Shown here one piece after another: positions 7,787 through 15,898 of a stretch of 42,099 nucleotides of DNA. The notes under the pieces are model-generated. The model was not told where the DNA came from. It saw only the letters and a program-made list of their open reading frames with translations, and ran no database searches. The stretch covers positions 1 to 42,099 of the forward strand of contig JAPPGE010000052.1 of assembly GCA_028821455.1 (NCBI GenBank). The letters are read 5' to 3'. The stretch's first letter is position 1. Each line of letters starts with the position of its first letter. This DNA comes from a bacterium. Lineage in GTDB: Bacteria > Pseudomonadota > Alphaproteobacteria > SP197. The translations under genes were made by a program, and so were the position numbers.

Positions 7787-8407
7787 TCAGCCGGCAGCCG
7801 ATGCCTGTTCCGGAGAGCTGTCATGGACCTCGACGCGCAGGGGCGTCGAGCGTCCTCCGACGATGCGTTCCGACGAACAGGCCGTGAGAATGACGATGCA
7901 GTCGATTTCGGCCCTCAGCGTGACGCTGTCGCCGGCCGCGCTCAGGGTGTCGCCGATGACGAACCGGCCGTCGGCCCCGGGGGGCGTGTTCTGGAAGAGG
8001 TTGACCGGATCGGGTTGCAGGACATGCCCGATGCTCGCATCGCGCGCCGCCTCGAAGTAGTTGTCACGGCAGTTCGGATGATCGGCCAGCCCCCTGCCGG
8101 CGTACCAATCCCGGTTGCACGAGGCATAGAGCATGTCGTGGCATCCCGGTGACGCATCGGCGATGAACGTGAAGACCGGACGATCGCGGTTGGTGAAGAA
8201 GCACTGCCCCGTTTCGGGAAAGAGATTGCCGTTGTGAAGCCGGGTGACCGACGGGCTCATGAATTCATCGTGATCGGCCTGGCTGACGGCAAAGAGATCG
8301 CCCACCTGGCACCCCTCGACATCGACGATGCGGACGTACTGGCCGCCTTGCGCGGCAATCCAGCCGTTCGAGTATCCGGGAACGTCCACCGTACGGATCC
8401 CAACCAT
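7787..8407 (-). CDS. DUF1989 / urea carboxylase-associated family protein
   Basis: 206 residues of the DUF1989 family, members of which often sit beside urea carboxylase or amino-acid and amide catabolism genes. Their biochemical role is not settled. Diagnostic stretches are GCQVGDLFAVSQADHDEFMS, the Arg-Pro-containing NRDRPVFTFIADAS, GCHDMLYASCNRDWY and HPNCRDNYFEA, with conserved Cys and His that could bind a metal. The start at 8407 is chosen because AAAGGAG precedes it by a good distance; an upstream in-frame codon at 8449 has no such site. It sits between the cytochrome gene and kdsB, where related genomes as I recall them usually have nothing. It is probably cotranscribed with kdsB. Confidence 0.82.
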   Translation of the reverse strand: MVGIRTVDVPGYSNGWIAAQGGQYVRIVDVEGCQVGDLFAVSQADHDEFMSPSVTRLHNGNLFPETGQCFFTNRDRPVFTFIADASPGCHDMLYASCNRDWYAGRGLADHPNCRDNYFEAARDASIGHVLQPDPVNLFQNTPPGADGRFVIGDTLSAAGDSVTLRAEIDCIVILTACSSERIVGGRSTPLRVEVHDSSPEQASAAG

Positions 8408-8515
8408 TGTCACACTCCTTTCCGGCCTGGAAACGCCGCCTTCCACCATGGGTAAAGACTATTCGGGACATGCTCCGGCGACAATCGGGCCACGGCGGGG
8501 CTATCGAGAAGGGAC

Positions 8516-8543
8516 TTGAACACCGACGCGACTTGACTAATCT
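8516..8543 (+). promoter_or_regulatory. Possible sigma-70-type promoter for the cytochrome operon
   Basis: TTGAAC at 8516-8521 and TAATCT at 8538-8543 are separated by 16 bases, about 65 bases before the cytochrome start at 8608. It lies in the 200-base divergent gap with the DUF1989 gene. A second -35-like TTGACT overlaps the -10, which weakens the assignment. Confidence 0.4.
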
Positions 8544-8607
8544 CCGCAACGCCTCGACACAGGCACAATTCCCCCAACCGGGACCACTCCTTTTCGGGCC
8601 GGTGCGC

Positions 8608-9591
8608 ATGGATGCTCTGGAGTTCAACAAGATTGCCGCCGGCCTGCTGGTCGGCCTCTTGCTTGCGTTTGGCATCGGCAAACTGGGCAACACGCTCTAC
8701 GGCCCGGCCGTGGAGCATGCAGCGCCCGAGCACGCCGATGACATGATGGCTGACGCCGAATCGGTCGACGAGACACCGGCTGTCGAGGTTGCGGCGGTCG
8801 TGGTGCCGATCGCCACCCTGCTGGCGGGTGCGGACCTGGCCAACGGCGAGAAGCAGTTCCGCAAGTGCAAGAGTTGCCACAGCGTCGAGGTGGGCGGCCG
8901 GGATGGGCAGGGACCCAATCTCTACGGTGTGGTCGGCGCACCACGGGGAGGCCGCGACACCTTCAACTATTCCGATGTCATCGCCGGCCTGGGCGGAACC
9001 TGGACATTCGAGGAACTGAGCCTCTACATCACCGATCCCAAGGGCTACGCACCCGGAAACAAGATGGTGTTCAAGGGCATCTCCGACGACGAGGACCGCG
9101 CCGACCTCATCGCCTGGCTCAACACCCAGAGCGATGCGCCGCTCGCCCTGCCCGAAGCCGATGGGGACGACACATCGATGCTGGAACCGGCGGATGCGGG
9201 CGGTCACCCTGTTGATGTCGAAGCGACCGATCCCGTTCTTGCCATGATCACCGGAGCCTCCGCCGAGGACGGCGGACGCGTTGCCCGCGCCTGCCGGGCC
9301 TGTCACACGTTCACGCGGGGCGGCGCCAACCGCGTCGGACCCAATCTCTGGAACATGGTGGACCGCGACATCGCCAGCGTGGAGGGATTCGACTATTCCG
9401 ATGCGCTGGGCGCCGAGGGCGGAACCTGGACCTGGCGCCGGTTGTGGACCTACCTCGAGAATCCCCGCCTGGACGTACCCGGCGGCAAGATGGGATTCCG
9501 CGGCATCGCCGATGAGGAGGACCGCGCCGCCGTGATCGCCTGGATGGGAATGCTCGCCGACGATCCTTCCCCCTTCGCCAGGATCGAGTAG
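8608..9591 (+). CDS. Membrane-anchored di-haem cytochrome c (two tandem cytochrome c domains)
   Basis: 327 residues. An uncleaved N-terminal membrane anchor (residues about 8-30) is followed by an acidic, Ala-rich linker. Two class I cytochrome c domains of the same type follow: haem motif CKSCH at 87-91 with likely axial Met153 (GNKMVFKGI), and CRACH at 229-233 with likely axial Met295 (GGKMGFRGI). Both share GPNLYG/GPNLWN, YSD and GGTWT/DRA..IAW blocks, so the second arose by internal duplication. The single-domain relatives (CycM-type cytochrome c552) carry electrons between the bc1 complex and oxidases at the periplasmic face. The start is ATG 8608. It is the first gene of a close plus-strand run with folD, a PLP decarboxylase, copA and a copZ-like gene. 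Confidence 0.9.
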   Translation: MDALEFNKIAAGLLVGLLLAFGIGKLGNTLYGPAVEHAAPEHADDMMADAESVDETPAVEVAAVVVPIATLLAGADLANGEKQFRKCKSCHSVEVGGRDGQGPNLYGVVGAPRGGRDTFNYSDVIAGLGGTWTFEELSLYITDPKGYAPGNKMVFKGISDDEDRADLIAWLNTQSDAPLALPEADGDDTSMLEPADAGGHPVDVEATDPVLAMITGASAEDGGRVARACRACHTFTRGGANRVGPNLWNMVDRDIASVEGFDYSDALGAEGGTWTWRRLWTYLENPRLDVPGGKMGFRGIADEEDRAAVIAWMGMLADDPSPFARIE

Positions 9592-9613
9592 GAAACCCGG
9601 GGAGAGGGTGTCC

Positions 9614-10558
9614 GTGAGCGATGAATTCCAGTGGAAACACAAGGAACTTGACGGCCGCAGGATCGCCGCCCGACTCCACGAGGAGACACGCAGGGCCGTC
9701 GATGAGCTGACGGAACGGGGCTGGGCGCCGCGCCTCGTCTCCGTGGTGATCGGCGATGCGGACGCCGTCGCCATCTACGTGCGCAACCAGAAGCGGACGG
9801 CCGAGCGACTCGGCATCGCCTTCGAAGAGCGCCACTTCGCGGAAGACATCAGCGAAGCGGAAATGCTGGCAGCCGTCCAGGCCATGAATGCCGATCCCCG
9901 GGTCACCGGAATCATCGTGCAGCGTCCGGTACCGCCGCAGATCAACATCAAGAGGCTGCAAAGCGCCATCCACCCGCTCAAGGACGTGGAGGGCCTGCAT
10001 CCCGCATCCGTCGGCAACATCGTCTACAACGAACTCGATCTTGGTCCCTGCACGGCAATGGCGTCGGTCCACATCCTCAAGACGACGGGTCTCAATCTCT
10101 CCGGTCTCGAGGTCGTGGTCATCGGCCATTCCGACATCGTCGGCAAACCGATCGCCTTCCTGCTGATGGCCGAGGGCGCCACGGTCACCGTGTGCCATCA
10201 CCAGACCCGCAATCTCGCGGTGCACAGCCGCCAGGCAGATGCCGTGTTCGTGGCCGTCGGCAGGCCTGGCCTCGTCACAGGCAACATGATCAAGCCTGGC
10301 GCCTGCGTCATCGATATCGGCATCAACCCGGTGACGGACGCGGATGGCAGTGCCCGTATCGTCGGCGACTGCGATCTCGAGAGCTGCCGGGAGGTGGCAG
10401 GCTGGATCACGCCCGTGCCAGGCGGCGTCGGTCCGGTCACGGTCGCCATGCTCATGCACAACACCATCGCCGGCGCCCGGCGTCAGCGGGACTTCTACAA
10501 CAACGCCTTCGCTGCCGATGCCTGGACAACCGGCCCGGCAACAGGTCCAGGGGGATGA
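9614..10558 (+). CDS. folD: FolD-like methylene-THF dehydrogenase, cyclohydrolase residue altered
   Basis: Family role: NADP-dependent oxidation of 5,10-methylene-THF to methenyl-THF, and hydrolysis of that to 10-formyl-THF. The 314-residue product matches FolD throughout: LDGRRIAARL, GIIVQRPVP, IHPLKDVEG, VVIGHSDIVGKPIA, VAVGRPG and WITPVPGGVGPVTVAML. Key positions differ. The catalytic Tyr-x-x-x-Lys reads YVRNQ (Tyr55, Gln59), the usual KDVDG is KDVEG (Glu126), PCTPxG is PCTAMA, and GRS/GAS before IVGKP is GHS. The equivalent Lys is required for cyclohydrolase activity in characterised enzymes, so this may be a dehydrogenase only. The GTG at 9614 is preferred over the GTG at 9608 because GGAGAGG at 9601-9607 then sits 6 bases upstream. 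It follows the cytochrome gene by 22 bases. Confidence 0.88.
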   Translation: MSDEFQWKHKELDGRRIAARLHEETRRAVDELTERGWAPRLVSVVIGDADAVAIYVRNQKRTAERLGIAFEERHFAEDISEAEMLAAVQAMNADPRVTGIIVQRPVPPQINIKRLQSAIHPLKDVEGLHPASVGNIVYNELDLGPCTAMASVHILKTTGLNLSGLEVVVIGHSDIVGKPIAFLLMAEGATVTVCHHQTRNLAVHSRQADAVFVAVGRPGLVTGNMIKPGACVIDIGINPVTDADGSARIVGDCDLESCREVAGWITPVPGGVGPVTVAMLMHNTIAGARRQRDFYNNAFAADAWTTGPATGPGG

Positions 10559-10583
10559 CGCGTCCCTTGCAGGGGGAGTACAC

Positions 10584-12032
10584 GTGACCGAAGAAACGAC
10601 AGCTGATCTGCTCGCCCGGGTGCTGACCCCGAGTGACCACCTCTCGGTCTCGACCGACGGCGTGCTGCACATCGAGGAAGCCAGCGTTACCGACCTGCTG
10701 CGGCAGTTCGGATCTCCTCTCTTCGTTCTCTCGGACGCCACGCTGCGCGCCAACTACCGGCGGATCCGGGCGGCGTTCGAGTCCGCCTGGCCGGGCCCCG
10801 TCAACGTCATGTACGCCATCAAGTGCAATCCCAACTTCGCCGTGCGCGCGGTGCTTCACCAGGAAGGCGCCGGCGGCGACTGTTTCGGCAACGGCGAACT
10901 CGAGGCGACGTTCGCCGGCGGTGCCGATCCGACGCTCATCGCCCTCAACGGCTCCAGCAAGACCATCGCCGCGCTCGCCAGGGCCGTTGAGCTCGGTGTC
11001 TGCATCAATCTCGATGACGAGGAAGAGATCGAACGCCTGGCCGGCGTGGCGCGGGCGGCCGGGCGCCGGGCCCGGGTCAACATCAGGCTGAAGGTGATCC
11101 CTGAATCCTTCGCCACATTCGAGAGTGACCTCGTGTCGTTCTCGGGCGATCTGCGGCCGGAGCTTGCCCGCTGGAAATGGGGTGTCACGCTCCCTGTAGC
11201 GGCCCGCATGATTCGCCGGATCGCCGCCATCGATGAGCTTGAACTCACCGGATACCATGCCCACCTTGGACGCATGACCGCCAATCTGCGCCATCGCGCC
11301 GCCTTCGATGCCGAAGTCGGGCGCCTGGCTGTTCTCCTTCACAAGGAGACGGGGTTCGCACCGTCGGTGATCGACATTGGCGGCGGCTGGGCCCGCAAGC
11401 GCGATCCTGAATCGAAGGATATGCGGCCCAATGCCCATGACATCGAGGACTATGCCCAAGCGTCGGCCGGAGCACTCGCGGGAGAACTCTCCGGCGCCGA
11501 CCTGCCGCTACCCGCCCTGTGGCTGGAGCCTGGCCGCTACATCGCCGGCAATGCCGGTGTCCTGTTGTCGCGCGTGGGTTCCGTCAAGCATGACAACGCA
11601 ATGACCTGGGTTAATGTCGACGCCAGCACCAACCTGATGCCGCTCATCGGCGCCGGCGAGGAAGGCACCCGCAACCTGGTCATCGCCGCCTCGTCAATGC
11701 ACCGGCCGTTTGCCTGGCGCGCCGATGTCGTCGGACCGATCTGCATTCCGTCCGTCCTCGGCGAGGACTGTTCCCTTCCCGCGCTGTCGCGGGACGATGC
11801 AATCGCCATTCTCGATGCCGGCATGTATGCCGAGTCCGATTCCCACCAGCTGAACTGGGTGCCACGCCCGGCCACGGTGATGGTGCGGGGAAGCGAAGCC
11901 GGGGTGGTGCGCGAGCGCGAAACCCTGGACAGTCTCTTCGCCAACCAGCGTCTGCCCCACTGGTTGCGGAACACCAACGCGCCACCGTCGCCATGGCGCG
12001 ATCGGGCCATCAACGCCGGTGCGCCGCCATGA
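10584..12032 (+). CDS. Group III (fold type III) PLP-dependent decarboxylase, LysA/ornithine decarboxylase-like
   Basis: 482 residues with the alanine-racemase-like barrel followed by a C-terminal beta domain. The PLP lysine is Lys80 in YAIKCNPNF. Other cofactor contacts are YHAHLG (224-229), the glycine loop DIGGGW (264-269), LEPGRYIAG (314-322) and Tyr415 in DAGMY. In diaminopimelate and ornithine decarboxylases the other subunit supplies a Cys-(Asp/Glu)-x-x-Asp segment. Here it reads GPICIPSVL (384-392), keeping the Cys but losing both acidic residues, so the usual amino-acid substrates are doubtful. The start is GTG 10584 behind AGGGGGAG. It follows folD by 25 bases and overlaps copA by the ATGA junction. 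The substrate is unknown. Confidence 0.85.
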   Translation: MTEETTADLLARVLTPSDHLSVSTDGVLHIEEASVTDLLRQFGSPLFVLSDATLRANYRRIRAAFESAWPGPVNVMYAIKCNPNFAVRAVLHQEGAGGDCFGNGELEATFAGGADPTLIALNGSSKTIAALARAVELGVCINLDDEEEIERLAGVARAAGRRARVNIRLKVIPESFATFESDLVSFSGDLRPELARWKWGVTLPVAARMIRRIAAIDELELTGYHAHLGRMTANLRHRAAFDAEVGRLAVLLHKETGFAPSVIDIGGGWARKRDPESKDMRPNAHDIEDYAQASAGALAGELSGADLPLPALWLEPGRYIAGNAGVLLSRVGSVKHDNAMTWVNVDASTNLMPLIGAGEEGTRNLVIAASSMHRPFAWRADVVGPICIPSVLGEDCSLPALSRDDAIAILDAGMYAESDSHQLNWVPRPATVMVRGSEAGVVRERETLDSLFANQRLPHWLRNTNAPPSPWRDRAINAGAPP

Positions 12033-14452
12033 CGACGCCGTCGGTGGCCGAAACCGCGAGACATCGCTACCAGCTTCTCATCGACGGCATGACCTGCAGC
12101 GCCTGCTCGACCCGCCTGGAACGGATGCTGTCGGCGGCATCGGGGATCACGACCGCCGCCGTCAACCTGGCCACGGAGCGGGCCACCGTCGATATCGATG
12201 ACGGAACCTCCCTGGACTCGGTGATCCAGGTGGTGCACCGGGCCGGCTTCGATGCACGCAAGGAAACACGGGCCTATCGCTTCTCGCCAGCAGCAGACGA
12301 AGCCGCTGCCGGAATGATCAGGGAAGCGTTCGAGGGAACGCCGGGCATCGTGACCGTGACAATCGACGGCGACCGCGCGCTGATCGAGGTGGAGCGCTAC
12401 GCCCTGGCCGTGAGCGACGAAAGTCTTGAAGAGCGCGCCAGGGAGGCCGGGTACGTCCTTTCCTCCAGCGATGATGCAGAACCGGTCGAGGACCGGCGTG
12501 ATCTCCGGCAATACCTGGCCATCGGCGCGGCTATCCTGCTTTCCGCGCCATTTGTCGTACAGATGGCGGCACACCAGGTGCTGGCAACCAGTTGGGCCAT
12601 GCCTCCACTCCTCGAGGCCCTGCTCGCCACACCGCTGCAGTTCGTGATCGGCGCCCGGTTCTATCGTGGCGCCCTCAATGCCCTGCGTGGCGGCGGCGCG
12701 AACATGGAGGTGCTGGTGGTGACGGGAACCACGGCCGCCTACTTCTTCAGCTGGTATCAGTACGCGGCGCTGGGCGATGCGGCGTCCGGTCAACTCTACT
12801 TCGAGGCCTCAGCCATCATCATCACCCTGGTTCTCGTCGGCAAGCAGCTGGAAATGAGGGCGCGGCGCGGTGCGGCTCAGGCCATCAGGGAACTGCTGGC
12901 GCTGAGGCCACGAACCGCTCTCGTCGAGGCAGAGGACGGCACGGTTCACGAGAAGCCCCTGCGGGAGGTCAGGGTGGGGGACAGTCTCGTCTGCCGGACC
13001 GGCATGCAGATCGCTGCCGACGGCATCGTCACCCGTGGCGTGGCGGAGGTGGATGAATCGCTCGTCACCGGCGAGAGCATGCCCGTTTCCCGAACCAAGG
13101 GCGATCCGGTGATCGCCGGATCTCTCAACATCGACGGCCTGTTGACCATCGAGGCCCGGGCTACCGGCGCCGATTCGACCCTGGCGCGAATGATTCGCCT
13201 GGTCGAGGACGCCCAGGCCGCCAAGCCGACGGTTCAACGCCTGGCGGACAGGGTTTGCGGGATCTTCGTCCCCGTCGTAGTCGCCATCGCGGCCATCGCT
13301 TTCCTGGGCTGGCTCGTTGCCGGAGCCGGTATCGAGGCCGCCGTCATCAATGCGGTATCGGTCCTCGTCATCGCATGCCCGTGCGCTCTGGGACTGGCGA
13401 CACCAACAGCCATCATGACCGGCTCCGGTGCGGCAACGCGGGCCGGCATCCTCATCAAGGATGTCGAGGCCCTCGAACAGGCGCACGGCATGACGCACAT
13501 GGTGCTCGACAAGACCGGAACGCTCACCTCCGGCACGCCGCGCCTGGGAACCATCCAGCTGCTCGCCGACGACCTCGATGAGAACAGTGTCCTGGCGGTC
13601 ATGGCCTCCCTGCAGCAGGGAAGCGAGCACCCCGTCGCGGAGGCATTTCGCGTGGCTGCTGAGGAACGCCGACTCCCACTGCAGGCAGTACAGGAGTTTT
13701 CCAGCCGGGTGGCCCTGGGTGTGGAGGGCATCGTCGACGGCACTCTCTACCTTGCGGGGAACCGCCGTCTCTTCGATACCCTTGACTTCACCGCACCCGG
13801 TCCCGTCGACGCGGACGATGAGGGCGGAGTGTGGCTCGGCGCCCGCCGCGAGGATGGTGATGTCTGGCTGGCCCGGTTTGTCGTCGACGATGCCACGCGG
13901 CCCGGTGCCAGCGAGGCCGTCGACGCCCTCAAGCGACTGGGGATCACGCCGTTTCTTGCGTCGGGCGACACCACGGCTGCCACCAGACGCATTGCCGCCG
14001 CCACGGGAATTGACGAATTCCGCAGCCGCGTGCGTCCGGAAGACAAGGTCGCCCTGATCGACGAGCTCATGGAGGGCGGCCGGAAGGTCGGCATGGTGGG
14101 AGACGGCATCAACGACGCGCCGGCCCTCGCCCGGGCCACTGTCGGCATGGCCATGGGGTCCGGCACGGACGTCGCCATGGAGACGGCGGCCATCACACTC
14201 ATGCGTCCCGATCCCCGACTGGTGGCTGCCGCCATCGACATCTCGCGAAGGACCTGGCGAAAAATCAGGCAGAATCTCTTCTGGGCCTTCATCTACAATG
14301 TCATCGGCCTGCCCCTGGCGGCACTGGGACACCTCAGTCCGTCCCTGGCCGCCCTCGCCATGGCGCTCTCGAGCGTGAGCGTCGTCGGCAATTCACTGGT
14401 CCTGCGGAGCTGGCGCCCGCAACTGGAGGGAATCACTCATGACGACTCTTGA
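12029..14452 (+). CDS. copA: Cu(I)-exporting P1B-type ATPase
   Basis: Pumps cytosolic Cu(I) (or Ag(I)) out across the inner membrane. 807 residues. An N-terminal HMA domain has DGMTCSAC (Cys23, Cys26). A second HMA-like domain (about 88-145) has lost its CxxC. Transmembrane segments and actuator motif TGES (348-351) follow, then the transport site CPC (450-452), phosphorylation motif DKTGT (Asp494), SEHP of the nucleotide domain (His534), and GDGINDAP near the end. The last helices carry YN and MALSS, the Cu(I)-type pattern. The ATG overlaps the stop of the decarboxylase gene (ATGA), and the copZ-like gene starts inside its 3' end, so these genes are probably translationally coupled. Confidence 0.95.
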   Translation: MTTPSVAETARHRYQLLIDGMTCSACSTRLERMLSAASGITTAAVNLATERATVDIDDGTSLDSVIQVVHRAGFDARKETRAYRFSPAADEAAAGMIREAFEGTPGIVTVTIDGDRALIEVERYALAVSDESLEERAREAGYVLSSSDDAEPVEDRRDLRQYLAIGAAILLSAPFVVQMAAHQVLATSWAMPPLLEALLATPLQFVIGARFYRGALNALRGGGANMEVLVVTGTTAAYFFSWYQYAALGDAASGQLYFEASAIIITLVLVGKQLEMRARRGAAQAIRELLALRPRTALVEAEDGTVHEKPLREVRVGDSLVCRTGMQIAADGIVTRGVAEVDESLVTGESMPVSRTKGDPVIAGSLNIDGLLTIEARATGADSTLARMIRLVEDAQAAKPTVQRLADRVCGIFVPVVVAIAAIAFLGWLVAGAGIEAAVINAVSVLVIACPCALGLATPTAIMTGSGAATRAGILIKDVEALEQAHGMTHMVLDKTGTLTSGTPRLGTIQLLADDLDENSVLAVMASLQQGSEHPVAEAFRVAAEERRLPLQAVQEFSSRVALGVEGIVDGTLYLAGNRRLFDTLDFTAPGPVDADDEGGVWLGARREDGDVWLARFVVDDATRPGASEAVDALKRLGITPFLASGDTTAATRRIAAATGIDEFRSRVRPEDKVALIDELMEGGRKVGMVGDGINDAPALARATVGMAMGSGTDVAMETAAITLMRPDPRLVAAAIDISRRTWRKIRQNLFWAFIYNVIGLPLAALGHLSPSLAALAMALSSVSVVGNSLVLRSWRPQLEGITHDDS

Positions 14453-14699
14453 GTTCGACGTCACCGGCATGGTCTGCCAGGGCTGCTCAAACGCCGTAAG
14501 AACGATGGTTCTGTCTCAGACGGGAGTCGCGTCTGCGGCGGTCGATCACGAGACCGGCAAGGCCTCCATCACCGGGGATGCCACCATGACGGCCGCCGCC
14601 GTCCACGGCGCCATCCGCGACGGCGGCTTCGGCGTCAGGGCCTGCGGCAATCCGCGCTGCGCCTGCGACGACTGCCTTTGCGATCCCTGCGCCTGCTGA
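14439..14699 (+). CDS. CopZ-like HMA-domain copper chaperone with Cys-rich tail
   Basis: 86 residues. Residues 1-66 form one heavy-metal-associated domain with TGMVCQGC (Cys13, Cys16), like CopZ, which hands Cu(I) to CopA. Unlike ordinary CopZ (about 68 residues) it ends in an 18-residue tail with seven cysteines, at 69, 74, 76, 79, 81, 84 and 86, in Cys-x-Cys and Cys-x-x-Cys spacing resembling a small metallothionein. The gene starts 14 bases before the copA stop, with GGAGGG about 10 bases upstream, so coupled expression is expected. The tail could store Cu(I) or bind more than one metal ion. That role is inferred from composition only. Confidence 0.85.
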   Translation: MTTLEFDVTGMVCQGCSNAVRTMVLSQTGVASAAVDHETGKASITGDATMTAAAVHGAIRDGGFGVRACGNPRCACDDCLCDPCAC

Positions 14700-14707
14700 C
14701 GGAACCG

Positions 14708-14727
14708 GGCTGGTTCTCGGACCAGCC
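14708..14727. terminator. Hairpin between the copper operon and the CDF gene
   Basis: A 7-bp perfect stem, GGCTGGT / ACCAGCC, with a 6-base loop lies 9 bases after the copZ-like stop, between convergent genes. No T-run follows on either strand, so it is a candidate only. Confidence 0.4.
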
Positions 14728-14826
14728 AACGACCATGTGCCATCACTCCCGACGCGTGCGGATATCACGAGAATGATCGAGGCGAGATTGGACGCCCTAT
14801 CGTCGTCTTCCTGACTTGAGCGGGTG

Positions 14827-15795
14827 CTACGGACGGTCTCCGTCAGCACAGTGATCGAATTCAATCTCGACCGTCGCGTGTTCGATACCGTACCCGTCGT
14901 GCAACCGTTCCTTGATGCGGACAATCACGTCGTGCGGCACGGCTGACCCCCGCACCCGTGCATGAAGGGTCGCCATGGTGCGCGCCTGGGTGATCGACCA
15001 GAAGTGAACGTGATGGATGTCGACGACATCGTCGATATGCCGGGTCAGGTCGTCCCCGACATCCTGGCGGGAGAGATGGACAGGGGATCCCTCCAGCAGG
15101 ATGTGCGCAGAATCCTTCATCACGGGCCAGGCGTTCCTCAGGATGATGGCGACGATGACAAGGGAAAGAAGCGGATCGGCAACCGTCCATCCGGTCTCCA
15201 TGATGATGCCGGCCGCGGTGATGGCCGCCAGGGACCCAAGGAGGTCGCCCATCACGTGGAGCCTGGCGCCTCGCACGTTCAGATTGTCCCGGTTGGCCCT
15301 CGAAATGATGACAAGGGCAAGGATGTTGACGACGAGGCCAATCGCAGCAATGACGAGCATCATCTCGCTCAGGATTGCTCCGGGCTCGATGATCCGCTGG
15401 ACCGCTTCCGAGACAATCCAGACACACAGGAAGACCATCAGCATCGTGTTGCCGAAGGCGACCAGGATCTGCATGCGATCGGCGCCGTAGGTCATCCGCG
15501 CCGTCGGCTTGCGCCTCGAGAGGCGAAAGGCGTACCAGGCAAGGGTCAGACTGGCGAAGTCCGAAAGCATGTGACCGGCATCCGCCAGCAGCGCCAGTGA
15601 TCCCGACAGCAGGCCACCGATGAACTCGGCGATCATGAAGCTGCCGATCAGCAGCGCCACCAGCCCCAGAATGCGGCCATTTTTCTCGATGTCCGCAATG
15701 CCGTGGGAATGACCGTGGCTGTGCGTCGCTCCGGTCACGTCTCCTCCGCACCAACGCCTGGACGAGGGCATATCACCCGACACCATTCGTGCCAA
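14827..15795 (-). CDS. Cation diffusion facilitator (CDF) metal transporter, CzcD/ZitB-like
   Basis: Inner-membrane proton/metal antiporter, usually exporting Zn(II), Cd(II) or Co(II). 322 residues. A His-rich N-terminus (ATHSHGHSHG) precedes six transmembrane helices. The transport site is seen as ADAGHMLSDF in helix 2 and HVMGDLLGS in helix 5. These His/Asp pairs are typical of Zn/Cd transporters. The cytosolic C-terminal domain has HIDDVVDIHHVHFW and ends with ATVEIEF. The start at 15795 could equally be either of two internal ATGs nearby (15786, 15771). It faces the copper operon and is divergent from the ABC transporter promoter. Confidence 0.92.
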   Translation of the reverse strand: MARMVSGDMPSSRRWCGGDVTGATHSHGHSHGIADIEKNGRILGLVALLIGSFMIAEFIGGLLSGSLALLADAGHMLSDFASLTLAWYAFRLSRRKPTARMTYGADRMQILVAFGNTMLMVFLCVWIVSEAVQRIIEPGAILSEMMLVIAAIGLVVNILALVIISRANRDNLNVRGARLHVMGDLLGSLAAITAAGIIMETGWTVADPLLSLVIVAIILRNAWPVMKDSAHILLEGSPVHLSRQDVGDDLTRHIDDVVDIHHVHFWSITQARTMATLHARVRGSAVPHDVIVRIKERLHDGYGIEHATVEIEFDHCADGDRP

Positions 15796-15809
15796 TCGGA
15801 GAATTCATG

Positions 15810-15840
15810 TTGACAGGCAGGGCGCCGCGGCGGCTAAATG
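15810..15840 (+). promoter_or_regulatory. Sigma-70-type promoter for the ABC transporter operon
   Basis: A consensus TTGACA at 15810-15815 is followed after 18-19 bases by CTAAAT/TAAATG (15834-15840). It lies about 60 bases upstream of the substrate-binding protein start at 15899, in the 103-base divergent gap with the CDF gene. It is the best -35 match seen in the window. Confidence 0.5.
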
Positions 15841-15898
15841 CGCCCTTCGAATCTCACGAAACAATCACCAGCATCTTGGGGAAGGGAGGTACACTTCC

